From contig NZ_JFZT01000036.1 of NCBI RefSeq assembly GCF_000632495.1, positions 1 through 24,791 of the forward strand: DNA of 24,791 nt, in the 5' to 3' direction. The notes under the pieces were generated by a model that made no database searches, was not told the DNA's origin, and saw only the letters and a program-made list of their open reading frames with translations. Of the stretch, positions 1 through 7,554 are shown in pieces. A program made the position numbers and the translations under genes. Numbering within the stretch: the first letter of the stretch is position 1; each line of letters starts with the position of its first letter. This DNA is from Candidatus Acidianus copahuensis (GTDB lineage Archaea > Thermoproteota > Thermoprotei_A > Sulfolobales > Sulfolobaceae).

Positions 1-1285
1 AAAAAGTACTGGCTTTTTCTGGTTTTTCTCTTTTTCCTTCTCTTATTACAGAATATATGACGAGTAACAACACGGTAGTTACTGAACCTATGAGCAAAGC
101 CTCCTTAGGCATTCCTATAAAGACTACTAGAAGAGCTACTATTGAAATTACAGGCAAATAAGGATAACCAGGGGTTTTAAATGTAGCGTTTGATCCTTTT
201 CTTCTAAAGTGAATTACCGCAAGGGATGTGACAAGATAGGAAAAGAGGAGACCAAAGTTACTTATTGCGGCTATAACGTAGACATTACCAGCAAAAAGAG
301 TAACAAAGCCAATTATTGATGAGATTATTACTCCTGAAGTTGCTACATCCTTAGATTCGTTATAGTTCGTTACTAGCCTAGGTAGTAAACCATCAGAACC
401 CAATTGATAAAGCATTCTAGAGGAAGTCAATATCATAGCTAAGGTTGCGGAAGTTGTTGCCATTAGAGCACCGATGTCTACTACCAAAAGCAGTACCTGA
501 GGAGCGTGGGAATATGATAAGGCGAAAGACAGGGGATCTGCATTGATTTTAAAGGCGCTAGCTGGCGCTAAAGCCATCAAGGATATAGCAACTAGCACAT
601 AAAGTACAATACTTATAACCACTGAATACACTATGGCTTTTGCAGCTCCATTTCCTCCCCCTTTAACATCTGATGCTATTGTTGAAACGCTTTGAAATCC
701 AGAGTAAGCGAAAATTATTCCTTGCATTGATTCGAAGAAACCATATCCCGCGTTCTTTGGTATAGTGAAGTGTGACAGCGGTATCTTTACTAGAATAAGA
801 GAAAAAACTATAAAAATTAAAAGTATTAAAACTTTTACAATTACTAGGAAAAAGTCAGCTTTTGCCGCCTTCTGAACCCCTAACAAGTTCAGAATAGTTA
901 GCACGATTATCAAAAGGATCGCAAATATCCTAGGATAATCTAAACCGATTATTGAAGAAAGGTAGGAACCAAAGCCTAAGGCTATTGCAGCTATACTAGA
1001 TGCATAGCTAAAGTAAAGTAAAAGCCCACTTACAAAACCTATATGGCTTCCGAATGCTTCATAGGCGAACGAATATGAGGAACCTTTAAGGTTAGGGTAA
1101 AGGGATGTTAATTCGCCTAACTCAAAGGCTAAAATTAGCGAAACAAATCCAATAAAAGCGAAAGCAGCAAGAGATAAGGAACCTGCTAGAGATATTACAG
1201 TTCCGCTTAATACAAATATTCCAGAACCTATTATTGCTCCTAAACTAACAGAGGTAGCGTTAGCAACGCTAATCCTTTTTGACAT
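1..1285 (-). CDS. APC-family amino acid permease, 5' part (partial, runs off window)
   Basis: An open frame of 428 codons runs from an ATG at 1285 to the left edge with no stop, so the C-terminus is missing. I translated it by hand. It begins MSKRISVANATSVSLGAIIG and continues SGIF, the unwound first-helix motif GxIIGSGIF of the amino acid-polyamine-organocation superfamily, at residues 16-24. The rest is a series of hydrophobic helices typical of 12-helix permeases. A stretch reading FAYSGFQSVSTIASDVKGG matches the usual FxxFxGFExxxxxAEE region. It should import amino acids or related compounds across the cytoplasmic membrane by cation symport or exchange; the substrate cannot be read from the sequence. 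An A/T-rich TATA-like box 21-30 bases before the ATG supports this start and a leaderless mRNA. The gene stands alone here and diverges from the next gene. Confidence 0.9.
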   Translation of the reverse strand, partial: MSKRISVANATSVSLGAIIGSGIFVLSGTVISLAGSLSLAAFAFIGFVSLILAFELGELTSLYPNLKGSSYSFAYEAFGSHIGFVSGLLLYFSYASSIAAIALGFGSYLSSIIGLDYPRIFAILLIIVLTILNLLGVQKAAKADFFLVIVKVLILLIFIVFSLILVKIPLSHFTIPKNAGYGFFESMQGIIFAYSGFQSVSTIASDVKGGGNGAAKAIVYSVVISIVLYVLVAISLMALAPASAFKINADPLSFALSYSHAPQVLLLVVDIGALMATTSATLAMILTSSRMLYQLGSDGLLPRLVTNYNESKDVATSGVIISSIIGFVTLFAGNVYVIAAISNFGLLFSYLVTSLAVIHFRRKGSNATFKTPGYPYLPVISIVALLVVFIGMPKEALLIGSVTTVLLLVIYSVIREGKREKPEKASTF

Positions 1286-1305
1286 TTACGATAAGATAAA
1301 AGATG

Positions 1306-1315
1306 TAAAATAAAA
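1306..1315 (-). promoter_or_regulatory. TATA box of the APC permease gene
   Basis: On the minus strand the run TTTTATTTTA lies 21-30 bases before the ATG at 1285. This is where an archaeal TATA box should sit for transcription to begin at or next to the start codon. Confidence 0.5.
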
Positions 1316-1507
1316 GACTAATCTACTTTGGTGTTTGTAAGTAGCAAGCCCTTGAAAGTAGTTTCACTTAAATCGTGACGTTTTTATGTATTTCATGATT
1401 TTTTCTCTTTCAAAATGCCTATATTTTAAAAACACAATATTAACTTGTCCCAAATGTGAGTGAATATACTAAAGAATGGACTGTGAAAGGGTAAGAGGAA
1501 CTAAAGT

Positions 1508-1650
1508 TGTGTAAGTTTCCTCACATCCTCCCTCGGTAGTGTAGGTAGGATTATCCCGCAAATGGATCGTGATGATGAATGTTGACCCAGAACATGGTGA
1601 AGTGCAAGGGTTTATGGATATGATAGAAAGTTCGTAAAACTCAAATCCTT
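1508..1650 (+). repeat. Decayed repeat/IS remnant, copy A
   Basis: The sequence around 1590-1646 (GTGAAGTGCAAGGGTTTATG, then GATATGATAG and GTAAAACTCAAA) is clearly related to minus-strand sequence at 20165-20262, 2157-2205 and 22757-22876. The left part matches copy D in having GTG, a T-rich loop, CAC and then ATCCTC. Stops and indels break it. It is probably the remains of an insertion sequence; I cannot name the family. Confidence 0.6.
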
Positions 1651-1702
1651 TTAAGATAGAGAATAAAGTAGGGTTTGACTTACATGGATTTATTTATCTA
1701 GC

Positions 1703-1710
1703 ATTTATTT
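1703..1710 (+). promoter_or_regulatory. TATA box of the 141-aa membrane protein gene
   Basis: ATTTATTT lies 21-28 bases before the ATG at 1731, as expected for a leaderless archaeal transcript. It lies outside repeat copy A, so the gene seems to have its own promoter. Confidence 0.45.
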
Positions 1711-1730
1711 CTTCGAATCAAAGTTTAAAA

Positions 1731-2156
1731 ATGAGATCAAATTATTACAAGCTCATGAATAGTTTATTTTCATCAATTCTTGCAGGTTTCCTTGCAGGTT
1801 TATTCGACATCTTCTTCTACATAGGAAACGTAAAAATATTTTCCTATATTTCTTATCATATTCTAGGTATAAATTCCATAATTCTGGGGATCATACTTCA
1901 TTTGATAGCATCGATAGTAATCTTCGCCATAATTATAACTATTTTGAATATAGTGAAAATTGAAGTTGGAAGCGCTATTTCAGCATTAATATTAGGTATA
2001 ATGATTGGTTCATCTGTATTAGCCCTATTTAGTTTGCCAATTCATCTTCTTGTTTTTCCCATTAGCTTGGATATCACTTACGTTTTATCCCATGTGTTTT
2101 ATGGTATATTAGGTTACTTAATTTACTATTCCCTTATCAAGAACTCAAAAAATTAG
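1731..2156 (+). CDS. Small four-helix integral membrane protein, unknown function
   Basis: The 141-residue protein is almost wholly hydrophobic, with four likely membrane helices at about residues 10-32, 44-73, 78-106 and 112-136, and a short basic C-terminus. The pattern of a Gly-rich first helix (LAGFLAGLFD), LGIILHLIAS in the second and SHVFYGILGYL in the last recalls small membrane families such as YagU/DUF1440 or DUF6789. That is a resemblance in pattern only. No catalytic motif is visible. A TATA-like box 21-28 bases upstream and the coding-like composition support a real gene. It lies between two inverted copies (A and B) of a decayed repeat, and its stop codon touches copy B, so the original C-terminus may have been changed by that insertion. 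Confidence 0.7.
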   Translation: MRSNYYKLMNSLFSSILAGFLAGLFDIFFYIGNVKIFSYISYHILGINSIILGIILHLIASIVIFAIIITILNIVKIEVGSAISALILGIMIGSSVLALFSLPIHLLVFPISLDITYVLSHVFYGILGYLIYYSLIKNSKN

Positions 2157-2205
2157 GGGTTTGAGTTTTACAGAACATTTATTGCCATGTCCATAAAGCC
2201 CAAAT
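2157..2205 (-). repeat. Decayed repeat/IS remnant, copy B
   Basis: Read on the minus strand, this stretch contains TTTGGGCTTTATGGACATGG, then CAATAAATG, and ends CTGTAAAACTCAAACCCC. It is the most compact match to copies A, C and D. It starts directly after the stop of the small membrane protein gene and is inverted relative to copy A. The remaining bases to 2417 are AT-rich, with no gene seen. Confidence 0.6.
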
Positions 2206-2381
2206 CCCATTTACTTTACCTTGTATAGCGCTAAGAATTACAGCAGTTATTATTGGCCAATATATCCTTTTTTACATATTATTTAAAATCCCTATATAGA
2301 ACCTTTATCCATTATAGAAGTATATAGTGAAAAAAAATAAAAATAATATACATAGCCCTATATATTTTACATACAGAATTC

Positions 2382-2389
2382 TTATATTT
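2382..2389 (+). promoter_or_regulatory. TATA box of the MFS transporter gene
   Basis: TTATATTT lies 29-36 bases before the ATG at 2418. This predicts transcription starting a few bases before the start codon. No Shine-Dalgarno-like motif is present, in keeping with a leaderless or very short leader. Confidence 0.5.
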
Positions 2390-2417
2390 CCATTCAAATA
2401 TCATCCTTTAGACAAAT

Positions 2418-3797
2418 ATGAAGGGTATATTTGAACCGTTAGATGCAAAAAAACTAAGTTGGTTTCACTTAAAGTCAATGATAACTACCGGACTGGGAGT
2501 TTTTACTGATGGATATGATCTATCCTCAGTAGGTATAGTTCTTCTACTCGTATTAGGCAGCTTTGGAATAACTAAAGGTTCTTCTGACTACAGTCTTTGG
2601 ATATCATTAATATCAGGAATGGCTCTAGCTGGAGCAGCTGTAGGAGCAGTAATCTTTGGTCAGCTTTCAAACAGGGGTAGAAAGACTTTTTATGGAATTG
2701 ACGTAGCTTTGATGACTATCGGAGCGGTAGCTCAAGCATTTGTCTCTACTCCATTTGAGTTAGTATTAACTAGATTTATTTTAGGTCTTGGGATTGGAGC
2801 TGATTACGTTCTCTCTCCATTGATAATGGCGGAGCACTCAAATGCTAAGGATAGAGGAAAGATCATTGCGCTAGGTTTTGGTTTATTTTGGGGCTTTGGT
2901 GCTACTACAGCAGCAATTATTTACTTGGCATTATCTAGTCTTGGTATACCCGCAGATATAATATGGAGAATTGTATTAGCAGCTGGGGCAATACCTGCAG
3001 TTTCTGTAATATATTTAAGGAGGAAAATCCCTGAGACTTCGAGATATTTAGCTAGAATAAAGGGTGATGCTGAAAAGTTCAAGGAAGTGGTAAAGGAAAT
3101 CACTGGAAATGAGATAAAAGTTTCAAGCAATCTAAAAGATGTTATGTCATCATCTACTTATTTTAAGACGTTCTGGAAAACGTTCTTAGCTGCATGCGTC
3201 TTATGGTTCCTTTTTGATATTGTTGCATACTCTAGCATCCTCTTTGGGCCATCATTGATCGCAAAAGGTTTAGGAATTAATCCAGGTATATTCCAATTAT
3301 TGATCGAGGCTTTATTTGTTGTTCCAGGTGGAATGATAGCTCTAACATTTATTGACAGAATAGGGAGAAGACCTCTCCAGATAATCGGATTTATAGGGAT
3401 GGGTTTATCTCTGGCGTCCTTTGCGCTATACAAGGATCTAAGTGGAGCTGCATTTTCAGCTTCCATCGCTTTTGTGCTATACGCGTTACAACATGTAGCA
3501 AGTCAGTCAGGGCCTGGTTCTATAAGCGCGGCCGGCATGCTTGGAGTAGAATTAGCTCCAACAAAAGTTAGAGGAACTGTACAGTCCTTAACTGTTGCGT
3601 CAGGAAGAACAGGCGCTACATTAACGTCTTTTGTATTTCCAGCACTGTTTGCAATATATGGAGAGTCATTTGCTATCACGTTTCTATCTGTTATAGCGTT
3701 TATAGCTGCAATAATTACCTTATTATTTATACCTGAAACAAAAGATAAACCATTGGAAGAATCTTCAAAGGAAGTAAGTGTATTGGAACAAAGATGA
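2418..3797 (+). CDS. MFS transporter, sugar-porter / phosphate-symporter-like
   Basis: This 459-residue, 12-helix major facilitator protein should carry a small solute, probably with protons, across the cytoplasmic membrane. Signature motifs are in order: TDGYDL in helix 1 (30-35), typical of the phosphate:H+ symporter and related groups; loop 2-3 motif GQLSNRGRK (81-89), a variant of GxLaDrxGRR; RFILGLGIG (119-127); PETSRYL after helix 6 (205-211); the second half's DRIGRRPLQ (313-321); and a C-terminal PETKDKPLEE (439-448), the sugar-porter ending. The central cytoplasmic loop (about 205-250) is short and charged. Helix 1 points to the PHS-like group, while the PETS and PETxxxxLEE motifs suit sugar or carboxylate porters, so the substrate is open. 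It has its own TATA box and ends in a T-tract, so it is a single-gene unit. Confidence 0.9.
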   Translation: MKGIFEPLDAKKLSWFHLKSMITTGLGVFTDGYDLSSVGIVLLLVLGSFGITKGSSDYSLWISLISGMALAGAAVGAVIFGQLSNRGRKTFYGIDVALMTIGAVAQAFVSTPFELVLTRFILGLGIGADYVLSPLIMAEHSNAKDRGKIIALGFGLFWGFGATTAAIIYLALSSLGIPADIIWRIVLAAGAIPAVSVIYLRRKIPETSRYLARIKGDAEKFKEVVKEITGNEIKVSSNLKDVMSSSTYFKTFWKTFLAACVLWFLFDIVAYSSILFGPSLIAKGLGINPGIFQLLIEALFVVPGGMIALTFIDRIGRRPLQIIGFIGMGLSLASFALYKDLSGAAFSASIAFVLYALQHVASQSGPGSISAAGMLGVELAPTKVRGTVQSLTVASGRTGATLTSFVFPALFAIYGESFAITFLSVIAFIAAIITLLFIPETKDKPLEESSKEVSVLEQR

Positions 3798-3800
3798 TGA

Positions 3801-3815
3801 TTTTTTTTTTCTTTT
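3801..3815 (+). terminator. T-tract terminator after the MFS gene
   Basis: Ten T residues followed by CTTTT begin three bases after the TGA of the MFS gene. Oligo-T tracts like this end transcription in Sulfolobales without needing a hairpin. Confidence 0.55.
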
Positions 3816-3827
3816 GTCACAGATCAC

Positions 3828-3835
3828 TTTTTTAT
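3828..3835 (+). promoter_or_regulatory. TATA box of the glutamine amidotransferase gene
   Basis: TTTTTTAT lies 22-29 bases before the ATG at 3857. It supports initiation at that ATG and not at the ATG at 3794, which would lie upstream of the box. Confidence 0.45.
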
Positions 3836-3856
3836 CTTTTCTTTTATCCTGGAATT

Positions 3857-4549
3857 ATGTGTAGAATGTTTGCTTATAAAGGGGAATCGATGGAAGATCT
3901 TCAATCCCTCTATTTAGCGCTAAGTGAATCAGCAAAAAATGATAATATAGCTAAAAACTTTGGCATAAATCCTGTTCACGGTGATGGTTGGGGATATGTA
4001 ATATATAATAGGCAAACAATTTACACATATAAAACAGAAAAACCAATTTTTTCAGATTCTATCTCAATCCCAACAATCACAGGAGAGTTTCTGGCTATCT
4101 TTCATGCCAGACAAGCTTCAGACAAGACAACAGTATCCTCAATTTTTTCTCATCCTTTCTTCGGTTCAGATCAGCGATATCTCTACTTTTTTGCACATAA
4201 TGGACATATATCTGAAGAATCTTTAATGAAAGAACTAAATTTTTCAGGAAAAACTACAGATAGTGAAATGGCCCTTCAATATATAACAAGAAAGGGACTA
4301 GAAAAGGCCTTGCCCGAATTGGAAAGAATGACGCTATCAGCCTTAAATATTCTTATTTTAAGAATAGATAAAAGTAATGGAAATGCAGAAGTATTTTACG
4401 AAAATTACTATTTGAATAAGGAAAGATCTGAGTACTATGATATGTTTGAGGTAAAGCTAAGTAAAGGTAACGCAGTTGTCTCCTCCACTCTTACGCAACG
4501 CTTTAATGAGAAACAAAAGGTAGACTTTGGAAAACTTGAACAACTATAA
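3857..4549 (+). CDS. Class II glutamine amidotransferase (YafJ/GATase_4-like)
   Basis: The start is set at 3857, not at the upstream in-frame ATG at 3794, because the protein must begin Met-Cys: in this Ntn-hydrolase family Met is removed and Cys2 becomes the N-terminal nucleophile. The extra 21 residues upstream (MMIFFFFCH...) are not protein-like. The 230-residue product shows the family motifs in order: MCRMFAYKG (1-9), HGDGWGYVIY (41-50), FHARQAS (82-88), AHNGHI (113-118) and TDSE (134-137). It should release ammonia from glutamine or cleave a related gamma-glutamyl amide. There is no attached synthase domain, so the acceptor is unknown; stand-alone members include YafJ and the EgtC-like enzymes. 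It lies between a T-tract terminator and the pckG promoter, so it is probably transcribed alone. Confidence 0.88.
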   Translation: MCRMFAYKGESMEDLQSLYLALSESAKNDNIAKNFGINPVHGDGWGYVIYNRQTIYTYKTEKPIFSDSISIPTITGEFLAIFHARQASDKTTVSSIFSHPFFGSDQRYLYFFAHNGHISEESLMKELNFSGKTTDSEMALQYITRKGLEKALPELERMTLSALNILILRIDKSNGNAEVFYENYYLNKERSEYYDMFEVKLSKGNAVVSSTLTQRFNEKQKVDFGKLEQL

Positions 4550-4559
4550 CTTAATGATA

Positions 4560-4568
4560 ATATATAAT
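4560..4568 (+). promoter_or_regulatory. TATA box of pckG
   Basis: ATATATAAT lies 24-32 bases before the ATG at 4592, ideal spacing for a leaderless transcript. It also lies within 20 bases of the stop of the preceding gene, so pckG is likely transcribed from its own promoter. Confidence 0.6.
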
Positions 4569-4591
4569 AGGTATTCTACAAAATAATTATT

Positions 4592-6406
4592 ATGAAGTTT
4601 TCTTCCGCAATCTACAAAAAGATATCTTCAGCAAAACTCGATAGCCTTTTAAGGCTAAATAACGATTCCCTTCTTTCCTTCTTGGATGAAATGGTCTCCA
4701 TATGTGAACCTGAGACGGTCTATATAGTTGAGAACAAAGATGATGCCGAATACGTTAAAAGGAAAGCTATTGATACGGGAGAGGAGATCCCGTTAAAGGT
4801 AGAAGGCCATACAATTCACTTCGACCCTCCACAGGATCAGGCAAGAGCTAGAGACGACACCTTTATCTTAGGAGAAAAGATACCGTTCGTAAATACAAAA
4901 CCTAAGGAGGAAGGATTAGAGGAAGTGCTATCATTACTTCGTGGATCAATGAATGGAAGGGAAATGTTTGTTGGGTTCTATTCCCTTGGACCAAGTGGAT
5001 CTCCTAGAAGATTTTTAGCAGTTCAGATTAGCGATTCACCTTACGTAATTCACAGCGAAAATATTCTGTATAGAATGAGCTTTTCCGACTTTAAAGGTAA
5101 TATTCCGTTTTTTAAATTCGTCCACTCTAAGGGCGAGCTCGACATAAAAAAGAGAAGAATAGTAGTCGACATTGAAAACGAGATAGTTTATAGCGTTAAT
5201 ACGACCTACGCTGGCAATAGTATAGGACTAAAAAAACTTGCCTTAAGGCTAACGTTAAATAGAGCAATAAAAGAGGGATGGCTCTCAGAACATATGGCAA
5301 TAATTGGATTGAGCGGAAAAGATAGAGATCATTATATTACAGCGTCTTTTCCCTCAGGATCAGGAAAGACAAGTACATCAATGATAGGGAAGCTCATAAG
5401 CGATGATCTTGCAATAATTTTAAACATAAACGGAGAGATGAGATCTTGGAATCCTGAAATAGGGGTCTTTGGAATAATACACGGAGTAAACCAAACTGAC
5501 GATCCAATAATCTGGGACGTTCTTAATAGCCCTGGAGAAGTGATCTTCTCTAACGTACTAATGAAGGATGATGGAACAGTATATTGGCAAGGAAATGGAG
5601 AGAAAGAGCCAGATAAAGGAATAAATTTTGCAGGAAATTGGTGGAAGGGAAAAACTGATAAGAATGGAAATATAATACCTCCTAGTCATCCTAATGCAAG
5701 ATTTACAGCCCCTATTACCTCCTTCAAAAACGTCGACTTAAATTACGATAATCCTAAGGGAGTTGTAGTAGAAGGGATAATATTTGGAGTTAAGGACTTT
5801 ACGACTCTAGTTCCAATAGCTGAAGCGTTTAATTGGGAACATGGAGTAATAACTATGGGCGCTTCAATGGAATCTGCTAGGACTTCAGCAGTAGTTGGAA
5901 AAACGGATGAGATGGAGTTTAATCCAATGGCCATAATAGACTTTATGTCGATTCATATAGGAAAATACTTGGAAAATTATTTAGCGTTCGGAAAATCCTT
6001 AAAGAACCCTCCAAAGATTTTCGGAGCAAACTATTTCCTCAAAAACGAGAAAGGGGTTTTCCTAAACAGTAAGGATGATAAGAAGGTGTGGCTAAGCTGG
6101 ATAACAAAAAGAATAGAAGAAAAAAGTGATGCAATAGAAACTCCAGTAGGTCTTATTCCAGTATATAGTGATTTGAGAGAGATCTTTGTAGAAGTCCTAG
6201 GAAAGGAATACACAAAGAAAGATTACGAGACTCAGTTTTCCATAAGACTAACCAAATATAAGGAGAAGTTTGAGAGAATAAGGGGTATATATTCAAAAGT
6301 TGATGGAATGCCGGATGAGGTTAATAAAGCCTTAGATGAACAAATAGAAAGGATTAACAAATACATAAAGAAATATGGAGACGTAGTATCTCCTTTTAAC
6401 CTCTAA
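4592..6406 (+). CDS. pckG: Phosphoenolpyruvate carboxykinase (GTP)
   Basis: The enzyme converts oxaloacetate plus GTP to PEP, CO2 and GDP in the cytoplasm, the first step of gluconeogenesis from C4 acids. The 604-residue length suits the GTP-dependent family. Motifs align along the whole protein with the animal enzyme: DPPQDQARARDDT (78-90), SLGPSGSP (131-138), DSPYV (148-152), YAGNSIGLKK (206-215) and EHM (233-235) with the Mn-binding Lys and His, the nucleotide loop FPSGSGKT (253-260), DD (271-272), VEGIIFG, WEHGV and FGANYF. The loop has Ser257 where the classical enzyme has the hyper-reactive Cys of FPSACGKT. Everything else looks intact, so I expect an active enzyme. It ends eight bases from the stop of the convergent lutB-like gene. 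Confidence 0.96.
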   Translation: MKFSSAIYKKISSAKLDSLLRLNNDSLLSFLDEMVSICEPETVYIVENKDDAEYVKRKAIDTGEEIPLKVEGHTIHFDPPQDQARARDDTFILGEKIPFVNTKPKEEGLEEVLSLLRGSMNGREMFVGFYSLGPSGSPRRFLAVQISDSPYVIHSENILYRMSFSDFKGNIPFFKFVHSKGELDIKKRRIVVDIENEIVYSVNTTYAGNSIGLKKLALRLTLNRAIKEGWLSEHMAIIGLSGKDRDHYITASFPSGSGKTSTSMIGKLISDDLAIILNINGEMRSWNPEIGVFGIIHGVNQTDDPIIWDVLNSPGEVIFSNVLMKDDGTVYWQGNGEKEPDKGINFAGNWWKGKTDKNGNIIPPSHPNARFTAPITSFKNVDLNYDNPKGVVVEGIIFGVKDFTTLVPIAEAFNWEHGVITMGASMESARTSAVVGKTDEMEFNPMAIIDFMSIHIGKYLENYLAFGKSLKNPPKIFGANYFLKNEKGVFLNSKDDKKVWLSWITKRIEEKSDAIETPVGLIPVYSDLREIFVEVLGKEYTKKDYETQFSIRLTKYKEKFERIRGIYSKVDGMPDEVNKALDEQIERINKYIKKYGDVVSPFNL

Positions 6407-6414
6407 TTTTTTAA

Positions 6415-7554
6415 TTATCTATTACCGTTTTTTAGACTTTTCCACTTAATATATTCCAAGACTTTAGGTATGTTTATCCCCATTGGACATACTTCCTTAC
6501 AACCTCCTGAATGAGCGCAAAGGAGCGCAGGCTTTCCATCTCCATTTAGTACATACGACCACATGGCACCCATTGGTCCAGAATATGGGGGGTCTCCCCA
6601 TTTTGAACCTAAAGCTCTGTAGATTGGACAATGGAAATGACATCTCCCGCACCTTATACAGAGGAGGGTGTCTCTTAGAATAGGCTCCTTACTCGCTTTA
6701 AATCTGCCATTATCAACAAGAATTAGATGAAACTCCTTAGGTCCATGTGCAGGCCTAACTCTTTTGTTTTCTATATCCCCTGTAGAACTGGGTCCTGATG
6801 TTACATTGATATAAGTTGGCGGATATAAACTGCCATATGCGGCTTGTACCATTGCCTCAATCAAGGCATATTCAAGAGTAGGCAGAATCTTGTCAACGCC
6901 CGTTATAGCTATATGTATACTAGGAGAAACTGTAGTAAACCTTATGTTTCCCTCATTCTCTACGAGAACTATTGAACCAGTATCTGCGGCAACGGCGTTA
7001 GCTCCAGTTATACCTATGTTAGCAGTAACAAACTTCTCCCTAAGAAAATCCCTTACTTTAGAGACTAATTCTTCATGGGTAGAGTTCTTATCAACTCCTC
7101 CTAGCTTGCCTTCGAGAAGATCCCCAACCTGCTCCTTCGTTAAGTGGATAGCTGGAGCGATTATATGAGAAGGTGGATCGTCTCTTAATTGTATTAAAAA
7201 CTCTCCTAAATCAGTCTCCCAAACCTCATTTCCCTTCTCTTGTAGGAACTTTCTTACTCCACACTCATAGGCAACCATAGATTTTCCTAGGATAACTCTT
7301 TTACCGCTTCCGACTATTTTATAGACTATCTCCCTAACTTCCTCTGGTGTAGAGGCTAAGTATCCTGTTCCCCCATTTTTCTTTACCGACTCGAGAGTTT
7401 TTTCAACATATTCTTCAAGGTTATTAATTACTTCTTTCTTTTTATCTCGTAATCTTTTAGCTAAATCAGACAGATATGGATGTTCTTCCAATATTGAATA
7501 AACTCTTGGAATGCTATTTTTCATTGCTCTTTCAACAGCTTGATCCCAACTCAT
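6415..7554 (-). CDS. LutB/LldF-like LUD-domain iron-sulfur oxidoreductase subunit
   Basis: The 379-residue protein has an N-terminal LUD (DUF162) domain at about 60-280 and a ferredoxin-type C-terminus. The LUD part shows ITGANAVAADTGSIVLVENE at about 182-201, the usual glycine/acid-rich core. Cluster one is complete: Cys299, 302, 305 and 309 (CIRCGRC, then CP). Cluster two reads CAHSGGCKEVCP with Cys346, 352 and 356, but Ser349 stands where the second Cys should be, so a 3Fe-4S centre is likely. In bacteria LutA, LutB and LutC together oxidise L-lactate to pyruvate. Here the partner is the upstream LutA-like gene, with which it overlaps by four bases (ATGA), and no LutC is in the window. A strong ribosome site precedes its ATG. 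The true substrate, lactate or another 2-hydroxy acid, is inferred. Confidence 0.85.
   Translation of the reverse strand: MSWDQAVERAMKNSIPRVYSILEEHPYLSDLAKRLRDKKKEVINNLEEYVEKTLESVKKNGGTGYLASTPEEVREIVYKIVGSGKRVILGKSMVAYECGVRKFLQEKGNEVWETDLGEFLIQLRDDPPSHIIAPAIHLTKEQVGDLLEGKLGGVDKNSTHEELVSKVRDFLREKFVTANIGITGANAVAADTGSIVLVENEGNIRFTTVSPSIHIAITGVDKILPTLEYALIEAMVQAAYGSLYPPTYINVTSGPSSTGDIENKRVRPAHGPKEFHLILVDNGRFKASKEPILRDTLLCIRCGRCHFHCPIYRALGSKWGDPPYSGPMGAMWSYVLNGDGKPALLCAHSGGCKEVCPMGINIPKVLEYIKWKSLKNGNR

Larger units (their letters stand above)
1286..1730. other. Intergenic region with decayed repeat copy A
   Basis: This 445-base gap between two divergent genes holds their promoters at its ends and a decayed repeat (copy A, about 1508-1650) in the middle. 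Both strands are broken by stops and I see no intact gene or structural RNA. Bases 1320-1500 show nothing I can assign. Confidence 0.55.

Noticed and set aside
3158..3466. Minus-strand open frames inside the MFS gene and similar shadows elsewhere
   Set aside because: They lie fully inside well-supported genes and have no family features; they are by-products of codon use on the real strand.
3794..3856. Upstream start giving a 251-residue glutamine amidotransferase
   Set aside because: The extra residues are a run of Phe/Leu from T-rich terminator and promoter DNA. The catalytic Cys must be at position 2, which needs the ATG at 3857.
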